A DNA stretch of 64,000 nucleotides from Mycolicibacterium goodii (GTDB lineage Bacteria > Actinomycetota > Actinomycetes > Mycobacteriales > Mycobacteriaceae), in contig NZ_CP092364.2 of NCBI RefSeq assembly GCF_022370755.2, positions 2,542,001 through 2,606,000 of the forward strand, in the 5' to 3' direction. Under the pieces are notes generated by a model. It was not told the DNA's origin. It saw only the letters and a list, made by a program, of their open reading frames with translations, and did no database searches. Of this stretch, positions 17,924 through 26,482 are shown piece by piece (position 1 is the first letter of the stretch; each line of letters starts with the position of its first letter). A program made the translations under genes and the position numbers.

Positions 17924-18957
17924 ACTCGCGCCTTCCCCAGGCTCTCACCGAGTATTCCGGTCGGCCGGAACAACAGGACCAGAACGAGCAGGACGAACGC
18001 GACCACGTCGCGCCACTGGGTGCCGAACACCGCCTGCCCGTAGTTCTCCATGATGCCGAGCAGCAGACCACCCAACAGCGCACCGCGCAGGTTGCCGATA
18101 CCGCCCAGCACCGCGGCCGAGAACGCCTTGATGCCGAGGAGGAACCCACCCGAATAGATGATGCCCTGCGGCACCTTCAGCGTGTAGAGCAGCGCCGCGG
18201 CTCCGGCCAGCAGGCCGCCGATGAGGAACGTCGTCATGATGATCCGTTCCCGCGACACCCCCATCAGGGTTGCGGTGGTGGGATCCTGTGCCACCGCGCG
18301 GATCCCGCGCCCGAACTTGGTGCGGTTGAGCGCGATGTCGGTGAGCAGCGCGAGGATCAGCGCCGCGACCACGATCACCAACGTCACGTTGGTTACCGCC
18401 GCGCCGAACACAGTGAACTGAGCCTTCGGCTGCACCAGCGTGATCGGCTGCTGCGCATTGCTGCCGCCGTAGCCCTTCATCAGCTTGGGCAGCACGAAGT
18501 GCACGAATTCCTGCAGCACGAACGACATGCCGATCGCCGTGATGAGAAAGGTCAACGCGCGGGCGTTGCGTTTTCGCAGCGGGCGGTAGGCGATGAACTC
18601 AAGGCCGATCGCCGCCGATCCCGAGACCAGCATCGCGAACAGCATCGCGATGCCGAGATAGAGGACCGTCAGCGCGATGCCCTTGTTGTAGGCGTTGCCG
18701 CTCGGGGTGAACCCGAGGATCACGTCGAGGCAGAAGTACGCGCCGAACATGCCGAGCATGAAGATCTCGGAGTGGGCGAAGTTGATCAGTCGCAGCACGC
18801 CGAACACCAGCGTGTAGCCGACGGCCACGAGCGCGTAGATCGCGCCCCACGAGAGGCCGTCGATCGTCAACTGCCAGAACCCGCTTCGCAGCCCGTCGAG
18901 GTTGAAGTTGATGTTGTCGGCCAGACAGATGTACTGACCGACGCACTGGTGCATCAT
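17920..18957 (-). CDS. livH: Branched-chain amino-acid ABC transporter permease LivH
   Basis: 345 aa. Conserved motifs are GLSWGAIYALVAVGYTLVFGVLRLINF, in the first membrane segments, and GRGIRAVAQDPTTATLMGV, the loop contacting the ATPases. An N-terminal region of about 25 residues includes two Cys-like positions before the membrane domain. It follows the binding-protein gene after a hairpin in the 78-bp gap. Confidence 0.92.
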   Translation of the reverse strand: MMHQCVGQYICLADNINFNLDGLRSGFWQLTIDGLSWGAIYALVAVGYTLVFGVLRLINFAHSEIFMLGMFGAYFCLDVILGFTPSGNAYNKGIALTVLYLGIAMLFAMLVSGSAAIGLEFIAYRPLRKRNARALTFLITAIGMSFVLQEFVHFVLPKLMKGYGGSNAQQPITLVQPKAQFTVFGAAVTNVTLVIVVAALILALLTDIALNRTKFGRGIRAVAQDPTTATLMGVSRERIIMTTFLIGGLLAGAAALLYTLKVPQGIIYSGGFLLGIKAFSAAVLGGIGNLRGALLGGLLLGIMENYGQAVFGTQWRDVVAFVLLVLVLLFRPTGILGESLGKARV

Positions 18958-18991
18958 CCGGTGGCGGCTCCCTGATGAGTGGTGGGTAGCG

Positions 18992-19024
18992 AAACGCGCC
19001 CGGGGAGCGGTCCCGGACGCGTTT
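18992..19024 (-). terminator. Hairpin between livK and livH
   Basis: An inverted repeat with arms AAACGCG and CGCGTTT plus inner CCGGG/CCCGG pairing lies 12 bp after the livK stop. A partial terminator here would give more binding protein than permease, as in many ABC operons, or may protect the livK mRNA 3' end. Confidence 0.55.
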
Positions 19025-19035
19025 CCACAGGCGGT

Positions 19036-20247
19036 TTACTGGACGTCGTACATCCAGATCAGGGTGGTGGTCAGCTCGCCCTTGTCGGTCCACTGGTACT
19101 TACGGGCCACACCCTGGCCCTCGTAGTTGCGGACGAAGTTGAGCAGATCGGCGCGGGTGATGGCGCCGGAGTCGATGCCCTTCAGCAGAATCGTTCCGAG
19201 GTCATAGCCCTCCGTGCTGTAGGTGCCGGGATCCTGACCGAACTTCTGCTTGTACTCCTCGGCGAACTCCTCGGTGGCCGGGCCGCACGGGCACGACAGC
19301 AGCGCGCCCTTGGAGGCCTCGCCGGCCTGCTTGACGAACTCGGGGTCCTTCGTGCCGTCGGCGCTCACGAACGTCGCGGTCACGCCGCCGTCCTTGAGTT
19401 GCTGCACGAACGGTGCGGCCTCCGAGTAGTAGCCGCTGTAGAACACCGAATCCGGTGCGGCGCCCTTGATCTGGGTGACCGCGGCGGAGAAGTCCTTGTC
19501 CCCCTTCTTCACCGAGATGTTGCAGGACGCGTCGGCGACCGGACCCAACGTCGTGCGCACGGCCTCGGCGAGCCCGAGACCATAGTCGGTGCTGTCGTCG
19601 ACGACGCAGACCTTCTTGTTGCCGAGGGTGTTCTTCAGATAGTTGGCCACCGACGGACCCTGCACACCGTCATTCGCCAGGCCGCGGAAGAAGGTCCGCC
19701 AGCCGTTCTCGCTCAACTGCACATTGGTGGCCGACGCCGTGGTGGCGACCAGACCGGCCTGGTTGAACACGTCGCCGGTGGCCTTGGTCTCGCCCGAGAA
19801 CGCCGGGCCGACGACGCCGATGATGAACGGCTCGTCGACGATCTGCGGCGCGACCCCGGTCGCCTTCTGCGGATCGCCCTCGGTGTCAAAGGCTTTCAAC
19901 TGAACCTGGCACTGGGCGTTGGCGGCGTTGTGCTTGTCGATCGCCAGCTGCACGCCGTTTTTGATGTTGATGCCCAGCGCGGCGTCCGGGCCGTTGAGCG
20001 CACCCATCATCGCGATCATCACCGGCGGGCACACGGCATTGCCGTCGCCCGCGGGATCGGCGGGGGCCACGTCGCCGGCGCCTTGCACCTCTGCACCGTT
20101 CTCGTCGATCTGGACCTTCTCGACGATCTTCAGGTCGGTCTGGGCTGCTTCCTCTTCGGGCGTCGACTGGTTACAGCCGGCAATCGCCAGCGCAACCACT
20201 CCCGCACTGCCGAGAGCAAATGCCTTTCGTGCCACGCGACCGCGCAC
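19036..20247 (-). CDS. livK: Branched-chain amino-acid ABC transporter binding lipoprotein LivK-like
   Basis: 403 aa from the GTG at 20247, with a strong RBS (GGAGGTGA). The signal peptide ends in the lipobox IAGC, so it is a lipoprotein. The mature part has the type I periplasmic-binding fold: MGALNGPDAALGINIKNGVQ, PFIIGVVGPAFSGET and YSTEGYDLGTILLKGI. The GVQ-LAIDKHNA arrangement suits branched-chain amino-acid binding; aliphatic amides or urea are possible alternatives. First gene of the importer operon. Confidence 0.9.
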   Translation of the reverse strand: MRGRVARKAFALGSAGVVALAIAGCNQSTPEEEAAQTDLKIVEKVQIDENGAEVQGAGDVAPADPAGDGNAVCPPVMIAMMGALNGPDAALGINIKNGVQLAIDKHNAANAQCQVQLKAFDTEGDPQKATGVAPQIVDEPFIIGVVGPAFSGETKATGDVFNQAGLVATTASATNVQLSENGWRTFFRGLANDGVQGPSVANYLKNTLGNKKVCVVDDSTDYGLGLAEAVRTTLGPVADASCNISVKKGDKDFSAAVTQIKGAAPDSVFYSGYYSEAAPFVQQLKDGGVTATFVSADGTKDPEFVKQAGEASKGALLSCPCGPATEEFAEEYKQKFGQDPGTYSTEGYDLGTILLKGIDSGAITRADLLNFVRNYEGQGVARKYQWTDKGELTTTLIWMYDVQ

Positions 20248-20410
20248 GCTTCACCTCCGGGTCGAAGTTGTCGGCGACGCCGTTGGCGAGACCCGGGTCC
20301 CGGGGGTGCCGCCGACGCTCCGGGTAGAACATAGCCAACCACCGGCCTCAGTGCGCGATGTTGAATGATGCTTTTCCTGCGCGTCCCGCGTGGCGATGGA
20401 AAATCCATGG

Positions 20411-20433
20411 AAAAAACCCGGAAAACAGCCGGG
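20411..20433 (-). terminator. Rho-independent terminator after pdtaR
   Basis: Read on the minus strand: CCCGG, a 7-nt loop, CCGGG, then six T. It lies about 45 bp after the pdtaR stop. A second inverted repeat (GCGCGTCCCG at 20379-20388 with its complement at 20437-20446) flanks it, with a small inner hairpin. Confidence 0.8.
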
Positions 20434-20478
20434 GTCCGGGACGCGCCGAAACGCATTATTAACCCCGACGACGGACGA

Positions 20479-21105
20479 TCACGGCTCGGAAGCGGGCTCC
20501 TGCTTGGTGTCCTCCAGGGTTTCGAGCACCACCTCCGCGACTCGTCTCATCGTGGTGCGCCGATCCATCGCAGCCCGCTGAATCCATTTGAACGCCTCGG
20601 GCTCGGTCATCTTGTGCTTGGTCTGCAGCAAACCTTTGGCACGCTCGACGAGCTTGCGGGTCTCCAGCCGGTCCGACAGTGTCGCCACCTCGGTCTCCAG
20701 TGCGCTCAGTTCCGCGAAGCGGCTGACCGCGACCTCGATGGCCGGCACCAGATCGTTGATGCTGAACGGTTTCACCAGGTAGGCCATGGCGCCGGCATCC
20801 CGTGCGCGCTCGACCAACTCGCGCTGGCTGAAGGCCGTCAGGATCACGATGGGCGCGATGCGCTTGCCCGCGATCTCCGACGCCGCGTCGATACCGTCTC
20901 GCCGCGGCATCTTGACGTCCATGATCACCAGATCCGGACGCAGGCTCTCGGCCATCTCCACGGCCTCCTGACCGTCTCCGGCCTCGCCGATGACCTCATA
21001 GCCCTCCTCGCGCAACATCTCGGCGAGGTCGAGGCGAATGAGTGCTTCATCCTCGGCGATGAGTACACGGCGTGGTCTGTCAGCGTCAGTCGTTGACCCG
21101 GTCAT
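20479..21105 (-). CDS. pdtaR: ANTAR-domain response regulator PdtaR
   Basis: 208 aa two-domain regulator. The receiver domain (residues 12-125) has the acidic pair ED, phosphoacceptor Asp63 in IMDVKMP, and Lys112 in VKPFS. A coiled-coil linker follows, then the ANTAR domain (about 138-195) with AKGLLQTKHKMTEPEAF and IQRAAMDRRTTMRRVAE. ANTAR proteins bind paired RNA hairpins and antiterminate transcription. This is the mycobacterial PdtaR (Rv1626-like); its kinase PdtaS is not in the window. It is followed by a terminator and its start is 85 bp from the divergent tRNA gene. Confidence 0.95.
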   Translation of the reverse strand: MTGSTTDADRPRRVLIAEDEALIRLDLAEMLREEGYEVIGEAGDGQEAVEMAESLRPDLVIMDVKMPRRDGIDAASEIAGKRIAPIVILTAFSQRELVERARDAGAMAYLVKPFSINDLVPAIEVAVSRFAELSALETEVATLSDRLETRKLVERAKGLLQTKHKMTEPEAFKWIQRAAMDRRTTMRRVAEVVLETLEDTKQEPASEP

Positions 21106-21190
21106 GCCAACATTGTGTCGTGAGAGCCGATGATCAGCGACTGCGGGGCATCCTCTATGGTGGTATCCCGCGGGACCGGAATGGCCGCAC

Positions 21191-21267
21191 GCCCTCGTAT
21201 CCCAACTGGCAGAGGAAACGGATTCAAAACCCGTACAGTGTGAGTTCGAATCTCACCGAGGGCACCA
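21191..21267 (+). tRNA. tRNA-Leu (anticodon CAA) with a short variable loop
   Basis: A complete cloverleaf of 77 nt including CCA. The acceptor stem pairs 21191-21197 with 21257-21263. The T arm is a 5-bp stem with loop TTCGAAT. The anticodon loop is TTCAAAA, so the anticodon at 21225-21227 is CAA, reading UUG. The variable loop is only 5 nt, so this is class I shaped, unlike the usual long-armed tRNA-Leu. The pair at the base of the anticodon loop is A/C. The encoded CCA follows discriminator A. TATGGT at 21156-21161 is a possible -10. Confidence 0.85.
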
Positions 21268-21427
21268 CATTCGCCTGGTCACGCGTCTTTTACGCATCTC
21301 GTCGCCTCGTGTGGACCTGACGCCGTCGCCACGGCTCGGCGCAACGCGAGATCGCACTGAGGGATCAGATTGCGCGCGGCAGCCGTCCCCTCACGGTCCG
21401 ATGTGAAACCCGGCACGTCGAGCTCGG

Positions 21428-22408
21428 TCAGGGCATGAAGCGGGCGATCTGTGGAGGCGGCAGCGTCTGAGCGGCGCGGGCCTGCCGGAGTCCGATCGCG
21501 CCGCCCGCCGCGGTGAGCAGCACGAGTCCGGCCATACCGGGCAGGACCGCGACGAGAAGATCCACGGTGTTCGCGGTGCGCAGGTAGTCCGCATACCCGA
21601 TCCGGAAGGACTCCGGGATCGCGTTCGGCGGAGGGGCCGCCGGTGCCGGCGCGGTCAGGGAAGGCGGGGTGGCCGCCGGAGCGCTCGGCGCGGGAGGTGC
21701 GGCAGGTACGCCACCGCCGGGAGACGGTGCCGCGGGCGGTGCCACGACGATCGGCACGAGGGGCACCGGCGGCACCACGACCGGCGGGGCCGCCGTGAGC
21801 GCGCCGGGCGCCGAGGGCGCGGGGGCAGCGGGCGCCGAGGGTGCCGAGGGTGCCGAGGCGGCAGGCGGAGTGGCACGGATCACCACACTGCGGCTGCTCG
21901 GTGCGGTCGGCACCGGGGCGAGGTTGGGTGCGCGGCCTGTGCTCGCGTTGCTGGGTACGCCGCTGACACCGTTACCACCGCCGCCCGACACGACCGCGGG
22001 TGGGGTGATACGCACTCCGGGGATCGCGGACCCTGCCACGTCGACCGATTCCGTGCCGCGATTCGCGGTGCCCGTCTGATCATCGTCGGACGACGATCCC
22101 TGGCCCTCCCGTTGGTCATCGCGTCCGCTCGGGCCACCAGGGCTGCCCTGTCCGCCCGGTCCGTCGGTCCCACGCTGACTGCCGCCGACACCCGGCCGCG
22201 ACGCCTTGTTGCTCCCGCCGTTCTGCTGGCCGCTGACCTTGGCGCCGCGATCGTTCCGGTTTTTCTTCTTGTGATCCTTGTGGTCGAAGATGTCGAGGAT
22301 CCCGCCGATGCCGAAGAGATCGGCGGACGCGACCGCTGTGCCGGCCATGCCGGGGCCTGCAACCATTGCGCTACAGGCGATTGCACAGCTGATCGCCGTC
22401 GTGCGCAT
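21428..22408 (-). CDS. Secreted proline/alanine-rich protein with a C-terminal membrane anchor
   Basis: 326 aa from the ATG at 22408; an in-frame TTG further upstream is possible. The N-terminus is a signal peptide (hydrophobic to VASA, cleavage near residue 29). Then comes a hydrophilic region rich in K, D, G, Q and S, a long stretch of P, A, V and S, and a hydrophobic segment near the end (LLVAVLPGMAGLVLLTAAGG) followed by a few basic residues. It is probably exported and membrane anchored through the C-terminal segment, spanning the cell wall. No catalytic motif is seen and function is unknown. Confidence 0.75.
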   Translation of the reverse strand: MRTTAISCAIACSAMVAGPGMAGTAVASADLFGIGGILDIFDHKDHKKKNRNDRGAKVSGQQNGGSNKASRPGVGGSQRGTDGPGGQGSPGGPSGRDDQREGQGSSSDDDQTGTANRGTESVDVAGSAIPGVRITPPAVVSGGGGNGVSGVPSNASTGRAPNLAPVPTAPSSRSVVIRATPPAASAPSAPSAPAAPAPSAPGALTAAPPVVVPPVPLVPIVVAPPAAPSPGGGVPAAPPAPSAPAATPPSLTAPAPAAPPPNAIPESFRIGYADYLRTANTVDLLVAVLPGMAGLVLLTAAGGAIGLRQARAAQTLPPPQIARFMP

Positions 22409-22697
22409 CCACGATCGCTCGTCGCTCAAAATTGCCCCCGGGAGGTCGGTGGCGCCCACCCGCCACACTCGTGTGAAGCCTCCATTGTGCCACATCCTCC
22501 TCCCGGTGAAGTTTGCTGGCCGAGCGCTGGTGCAATGCCGCGCGCACGTCGGGTCACCCATGGGCCCTGCGCGGGGAGACGGAAGTGCGTGCGCCCGCGC
22601 CGGGACCGCAGGGTCGACACCGGAGACATGGGCACCGACGCCGACGATGCTGCGGAAACGGCGACCCGGGCACCCGATACGGGCATAGGCTTCGACC

Positions 22698-24017
22698 GTG
22701 GTGCTCGGCGACAGTGGGCGCTCGGTCTGCATGCCCGAGCTGGCGCTCGACAACCGCGTGCCCGCCCGCACGCGGCACTATGCCGACAGCGTTGCCGGCC
22801 GACAACGCGTGCTCGCTGTCGCGACATGGATCGCCGCAGCCGTCACGGCGGGTTTCGGCGTCTTTCAGCTCGCGGTCGGCGGCGAGATCTGGCGGCTGGG
22901 TTTCGCCAACCTGGCCTTCGCATGCCTGTTCATGGTGGTGCCGATGCTGCACCGGTTCGGTGAGCTCGTGGCACCGCTGATGTTCTTCGTCATCGCCTAC
23001 GTGTCGGTGACCCTCATGTGTTACGAGATCGGCACCGACTCGGGGCTGCAGTTCTACTTCCTGGTGTCGGCGTCACTCGTGGTTCTCGTTCTGGGTATCG
23101 AGCGCATCGCGCTGGCCGCGTCGCTGGTCGCCGTCGGGGTGGCGGTCACCATCGCGCTCGAATTCCTCGCGCCCGATGATCGGGGCCTGGGCCCACACTG
23201 GACGTTGACCGTCGGGTTCATGATCTCCACCGTGTCGGCCGCCGTGATGGTTTTCGCGACCGTGTGGTCCGCGATGCGGGAGATCGCCCGCGCGGAGCGG
23301 GCGATGGAGGCCGAGTACCAGCGGTCGGAGACATTGCTCGCGAACATCCTTCCCGCCACGATCGCGACGCGGTTGAAGGATCCCGCGCGCACGATCATCG
23401 CCGACCGGTACGACGACGCCTCGATCCTGTTCGCCGACATCGCGGGCTACACCAAGCGTGCCAGTGAGACCGCCCCGTGCGATCTGGTGCGGTTCCTCGA
23501 CAAGCTCTACACCGATCTTGATGCCCTCGTGGAGCGACACTGCCTCGAGAAGGTGAAGACCAGCGGCGACTCGTACATGGTGGTCGGCGGCATCCCCGAA
23601 CCCCGCGCCGATCATGTCGAGGCACTCGCGGATCTGGCGCTCGACATGGCAGCGGCCGTCGCCGACCTGACGGATCCGGAGGGTAGGCGCGTGCCGCTTC
23701 GGATCGGCCTTGCCGCGGGTCCGGTGGTCGCGGGGGTGGTCGGTGCGCGCCGGTTCTTCTACGACGTGTGGGGTGACGCGGTCAACGTCGCCTCTCGCAT
23801 GGAGAGCACCGACGTCGAAGGTCGCATCCAGCTACCCGAGGACATGTGTCACCGTCTGCGTCATGCGTTCGTGCTCGAGGAGCGCGGTGAGGTGGAGGTG
23901 AAGGGCAAAGGTGTGATGCGGACCTGGTACCTGGTGGGCCGCCGCGACGAAATGCGCGCGCCGCTGGAGATCAGCGACGCGCGCACCACATCCGTCGGCA
24001 ATCCGGCAGGCGCATGA
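22698..24017 (+). CDS. cya: Class III adenylate cyclase, six-TM (Rv1625c-like)
   Basis: Membrane-bound adenylate cyclase, 439 aa. Six hydrophobic segments occupy residues about 40-190, then a helical linker (REIARAERAMEAEYQRSETL) and one catalytic domain. Active-site residues are metal ligands Asp247 (ILFADIAGYT) and Asp291 (TSGDSYMVV), adenine-binding Lys287 and Asp356 (YDVWGDAVNV), and Asn363 and Arg367 of the transition-state pair. A single cyclase domain must homodimerise, as in the well-studied Rv1625c. The gene lies beside pdtaR and the tRNA in the same neighbourhood as in M. tuberculosis. Convergent with the dps gene, 8 bp apart. Confidence 0.93.
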   Translation: MVLGDSGRSVCMPELALDNRVPARTRHYADSVAGRQRVLAVATWIAAAVTAGFGVFQLAVGGEIWRLGFANLAFACLFMVVPMLHRFGELVAPLMFFVIAYVSVTLMCYEIGTDSGLQFYFLVSASLVVLVLGIERIALAASLVAVGVAVTIALEFLAPDDRGLGPHWTLTVGFMISTVSAAVMVFATVWSAMREIARAERAMEAEYQRSETLLANILPATIATRLKDPARTIIADRYDDASILFADIAGYTKRASETAPCDLVRFLDKLYTDLDALVERHCLEKVKTSGDSYMVVGGIPEPRADHVEALADLALDMAAAVADLTDPEGRRVPLRIGLAAGPVVAGVVGARRFFYDVWGDAVNVASRMESTDVEGRIQLPEDMCHRLRHAFVLEERGEVEVKGKGVMRTWYLVGRRDEMRAPLEISDARTTSVGNPAGA

Positions 24018-24025
24018 CCTGGCGG

Positions 24026-24511
24026 TCAGACCTTGCGGTTCTCCGACCGGATCAGCCAGGCCAGCTTCTCCAGCCCGTCGATCAGCTGATGCAACACATC
24101 GGCCGTGGTGGGGTCCTCGGCGTCCACCGCGTCGTGGACCCGTCGCATGGTGTCGACCGTGGCGTTGATGCGCGTGGTGATGAGCTCGACGACATCACCG
24201 GTGCTGCGCTCGAAGGCCGGGAACTCCGGCAGTGTGGTGGTGGCGGCCACGGTGTCGGAACGGCCGTCCGGGACAGCGTCCAGCGCGCGCATCCGCTCGG
24301 CGATGGTGTCACTGCCCTCACGGGCGAAGTCGACCAACTCGTCGAGCTGCAGGTGCAGATCGCGGAAGTTGGTGCCGACGACGTTCCAGTGCGCCTGCTT
24401 GCCCTGGAGGGACAGTTCGATCAAGTCAACGAGAACCTCCTGCAGGTTGCCGCTGAACTCCGGTGTGGCCTGGAAACCCTGGATATCTGATTCGGTTCGA
24501 CGTGTACTCAT
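24026..24511 (-). CDS. dps: Dps-family DNA-binding ferritin-like protein
   Basis: 161 aa ferritin-like protein that oxidises and stores iron and protects DNA. The Dps signature is present: NLQEVLVDLIELSLQGKQAHWNVVG, DLHLQLDELVDFAREGSDTI and VHDAVDAEDPTTADVLHQLIDGLEK. The iron-binding positions come from HWN, DELVD and E in the middle helix. M. smegmatis is known to have two Dps proteins; the position beside this cyclase suggests Dps2. It is preceded by a CRP-like site (24561-24576) and a short inverted repeat. Confidence 0.92.
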   Translation of the reverse strand: MSTRRTESDIQGFQATPEFSGNLQEVLVDLIELSLQGKQAHWNVVGTNFRDLHLQLDELVDFAREGSDTIAERMRALDAVPDGRSDTVAATTTLPEFPAFERSTGDVVELITTRINATVDTMRRVHDAVDAEDPTTADVLHQLIDGLEKLAWLIRSENRKV

Positions 24512-24534
24512 GCCAAGTCCAACGCTCGCTTTTC

Positions 24535-24547
24535 TGGAATCGTTCCA
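24535..24547. promoter_or_regulatory. Short inverted repeat upstream of dps
   Basis: TGGAA-TCG-TTCCA is a perfect palindrome 24-36 bp upstream of the dps start, in the place expected for a regulator near the promoter core. No known regulator is identified from this motif. Confidence 0.4.
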
Positions 24548-24560
24548 AAAAATAGATGGG

Positions 24561-24576
24561 CGTGACCCGTGTCACA
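24561..24576. promoter_or_regulatory. CRP-like binding site upstream of dps
   Basis: The 16 bases read CGTGA-N6-TCACA, one mismatch from the CRP consensus TGTGA-N6-TCACA. It lies 50-65 bp upstream of the dps start and directly abuts the stop codon of the neighbouring membrane-protein gene. Confidence 0.6.
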
Positions 24577-26439
24577 TCACGTCGACGAGGCCTTGTGATC
24601 GGGGCCTGACCGCTGGGCGTCCGACTGCTGGGCCAGGAACCGGGCATAACCGGCCCCCATCCCCAGCAGCACCAGGCCGCCGACGAGGAACAGCACCACC
24701 CGGTACATGCCGTCGAGTGTGCCAAGGTCGAACAGGAAGAGCTTGCCGGTCGCCGCCGCCACGAGGATCAGTCCCCCGCCGATCAGCATCGGCCGCGACC
24801 CACTCGGGCGGCGTGCGGCGTACCCGAACGCCAGTGCGGCCGCGGCGATCCAGCTGAGCGTCGCGGCCATGTGTCCGGCGAGGAACCCGACGTCGGATCC
24901 GCCGAGCGCAACCCCGATCGTGACCGTCAACACCGTTGCCGCATAACCGATCACCACCGCACCGCACGCCCACAGCAGACGCCGCACCTCGCCGTCGACG
25001 ATGGCCCCTGACCACGCCCAGCCGATCGCCAATGCGGCACCGATCAGTAGTACACTGCCGAGCACCACCGACATCGCGGTCGGGCCGTTCGACTCGGTGG
25101 CCTCGACGAGGATGCGCGGCGGTGCGTCGTCGAGATAGAACATGCCACCGACTGATGCGAAAACGATTGCGGCCCAACGACCAACCTGGTCACGCCGAGT
25201 GCCAACGGCGACCACGACAGACATCGCCAGCAGCACCGACGCAGCGACCTCGCCGTCGAAGACGACCAGCACGGCGATCAATGCGGCCGCCGCCGACAAG
25301 GCCGACCACACCCGACGTGGCGCCGAACCGGTGCCCGGCAGACGGTCGCCGATCGCGGCGAGCGCGAGCGCCGCGGCCGCCAACGCCCAGATCAGCAGAG
25401 CGGCCAAAAGACGGTCGGCCGTCGCCGAAACGCACAGCAACGGTAGGGTTCCCAAAGCCGACAGCACCGCCGTCGCCGCGGGCATGCTGGTGGACCTCGA
25501 CACCATCACACCACCGGCGAGGGCCAACACCGCCGCCAGCGCGCACACCAGCGCCAACCGCAGATCCTCCCGTCCACCGATCGAGGCCGACACCAGCGCG
25601 ACGAACACCGGAACTGTGACCGCGGCCGTGCGCGCGACGTGCAGCCAGAACCAGTCCCGGCCGAACTGGACGGGAAGCGATGCTGCCGACAGCGCCAGCA
25701 TGAACCCGATCAACAGCAGCGTCACGCCATCGGTGATGACCGGGGCCAGCCCGATCAGCGGTACGAGGACGAGCAGCGCGAGTGGTTCGGAGTCCCACCG
25801 CCGCGCCAGCATCAGCCCGCCCGCACCGACCACCGCCGCCACCATCAGACCCACCGGCGCCGGTATCCATCCGTAGATGGCCGTCACCGCGATCACGTCC
25901 ATGTACGCCGCGGCCACACCGGTCGCGGCGAGTGCCACTGCCCCGACCCGGCCACCCGGCCGGCGGTTCAGCCAGACCCCCGTCGCGACCAGAACCCCGG
26001 CCAGAGCCGCCCCGGCCGCGACCCGCACCTCGGGACGCAGGACGCCTGCCTGTGCCGCCAGTACCAGCAACGACACCACGCCGACCAACGTGACCACAAC
26101 GCCTGCCACCGCGAGAACTTTGCCGATCCACCCTTGCGGCCGCAGCTTCTCCGGTGGACTCGGTTGCCACGGCCCGGCACTCGTGGCTTGCGCCGGACTC
26201 GACCCCTGAGCCGAGGTCGCAGCAGGCGACGCCGCCGGTGTGGCGACCGGCACTTGAACCGGTTGCGCATACCACCGCGCTTGCGGCATTGCTGACAGTT
26301 GGTCGGGCTGCTGGGTGGGTTGCTGCGCCAGCAGCCGGTCCAGGGTGGCCAGATCGCCGGCCATCCGGTTCAGATATGCCGATACGGCCGTGAGATCCGC
26401 CGTCAACCGGGCTATGACTGCACGTTGAGGTTCGGTCAT
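24577..26439 (-). CDS. Large polytopic membrane protein, DUF2339-like
   Basis: 620 aa. The N-terminal 100 residues are polar: a helical start (RAVIARLTADLTAVSAYLNR) and a Q, P, A and S-rich linker. The remainder is nearly all hydrophobic, with about 15 or more transmembrane segments separated by short Arg-rich loops. Overall layout matches DUF2339 proteins, whose function is unknown. The gene lies upstream of dps with no clear terminator. Confidence 0.7.
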   Translation of the reverse strand: MTEPQRAVIARLTADLTAVSAYLNRMAGDLATLDRLLAQQPTQQPDQLSAMPQARWYAQPVQVPVATPAASPAATSAQGSSPAQATSAGPWQPSPPEKLRPQGWIGKVLAVAGVVVTLVGVVSLLVLAAQAGVLRPEVRVAAGAALAGVLVATGVWLNRRPGGRVGAVALAATGVAAAYMDVIAVTAIYGWIPAPVGLMVAAVVGAGGLMLARRWDSEPLALLVLVPLIGLAPVITDGVTLLLIGFMLALSAASLPVQFGRDWFWLHVARTAAVTVPVFVALVSASIGGREDLRLALVCALAAVLALAGGVMVSRSTSMPAATAVLSALGTLPLLCVSATADRLLAALLIWALAAAALALAAIGDRLPGTGSAPRRVWSALSAAAALIAVLVVFDGEVAASVLLAMSVVVAVGTRRDQVGRWAAIVFASVGGMFYLDDAPPRILVEATESNGPTAMSVVLGSVLLIGAALAIGWAWSGAIVDGEVRRLLWACGAVVIGYAATVLTVTIGVALGGSDVGFLAGHMAATLSWIAAAALAFGYAARRPSGSRPMLIGGGLILVAAATGKLFLFDLGTLDGMYRVVLFLVGGLVLLGMGAGYARFLAQQSDAQRSGPDHKASST

Positions 26440-26482
26440 GCCGTCAGACTGACAGCCAACCGCGCCGAGGGGATGAGTAGGA

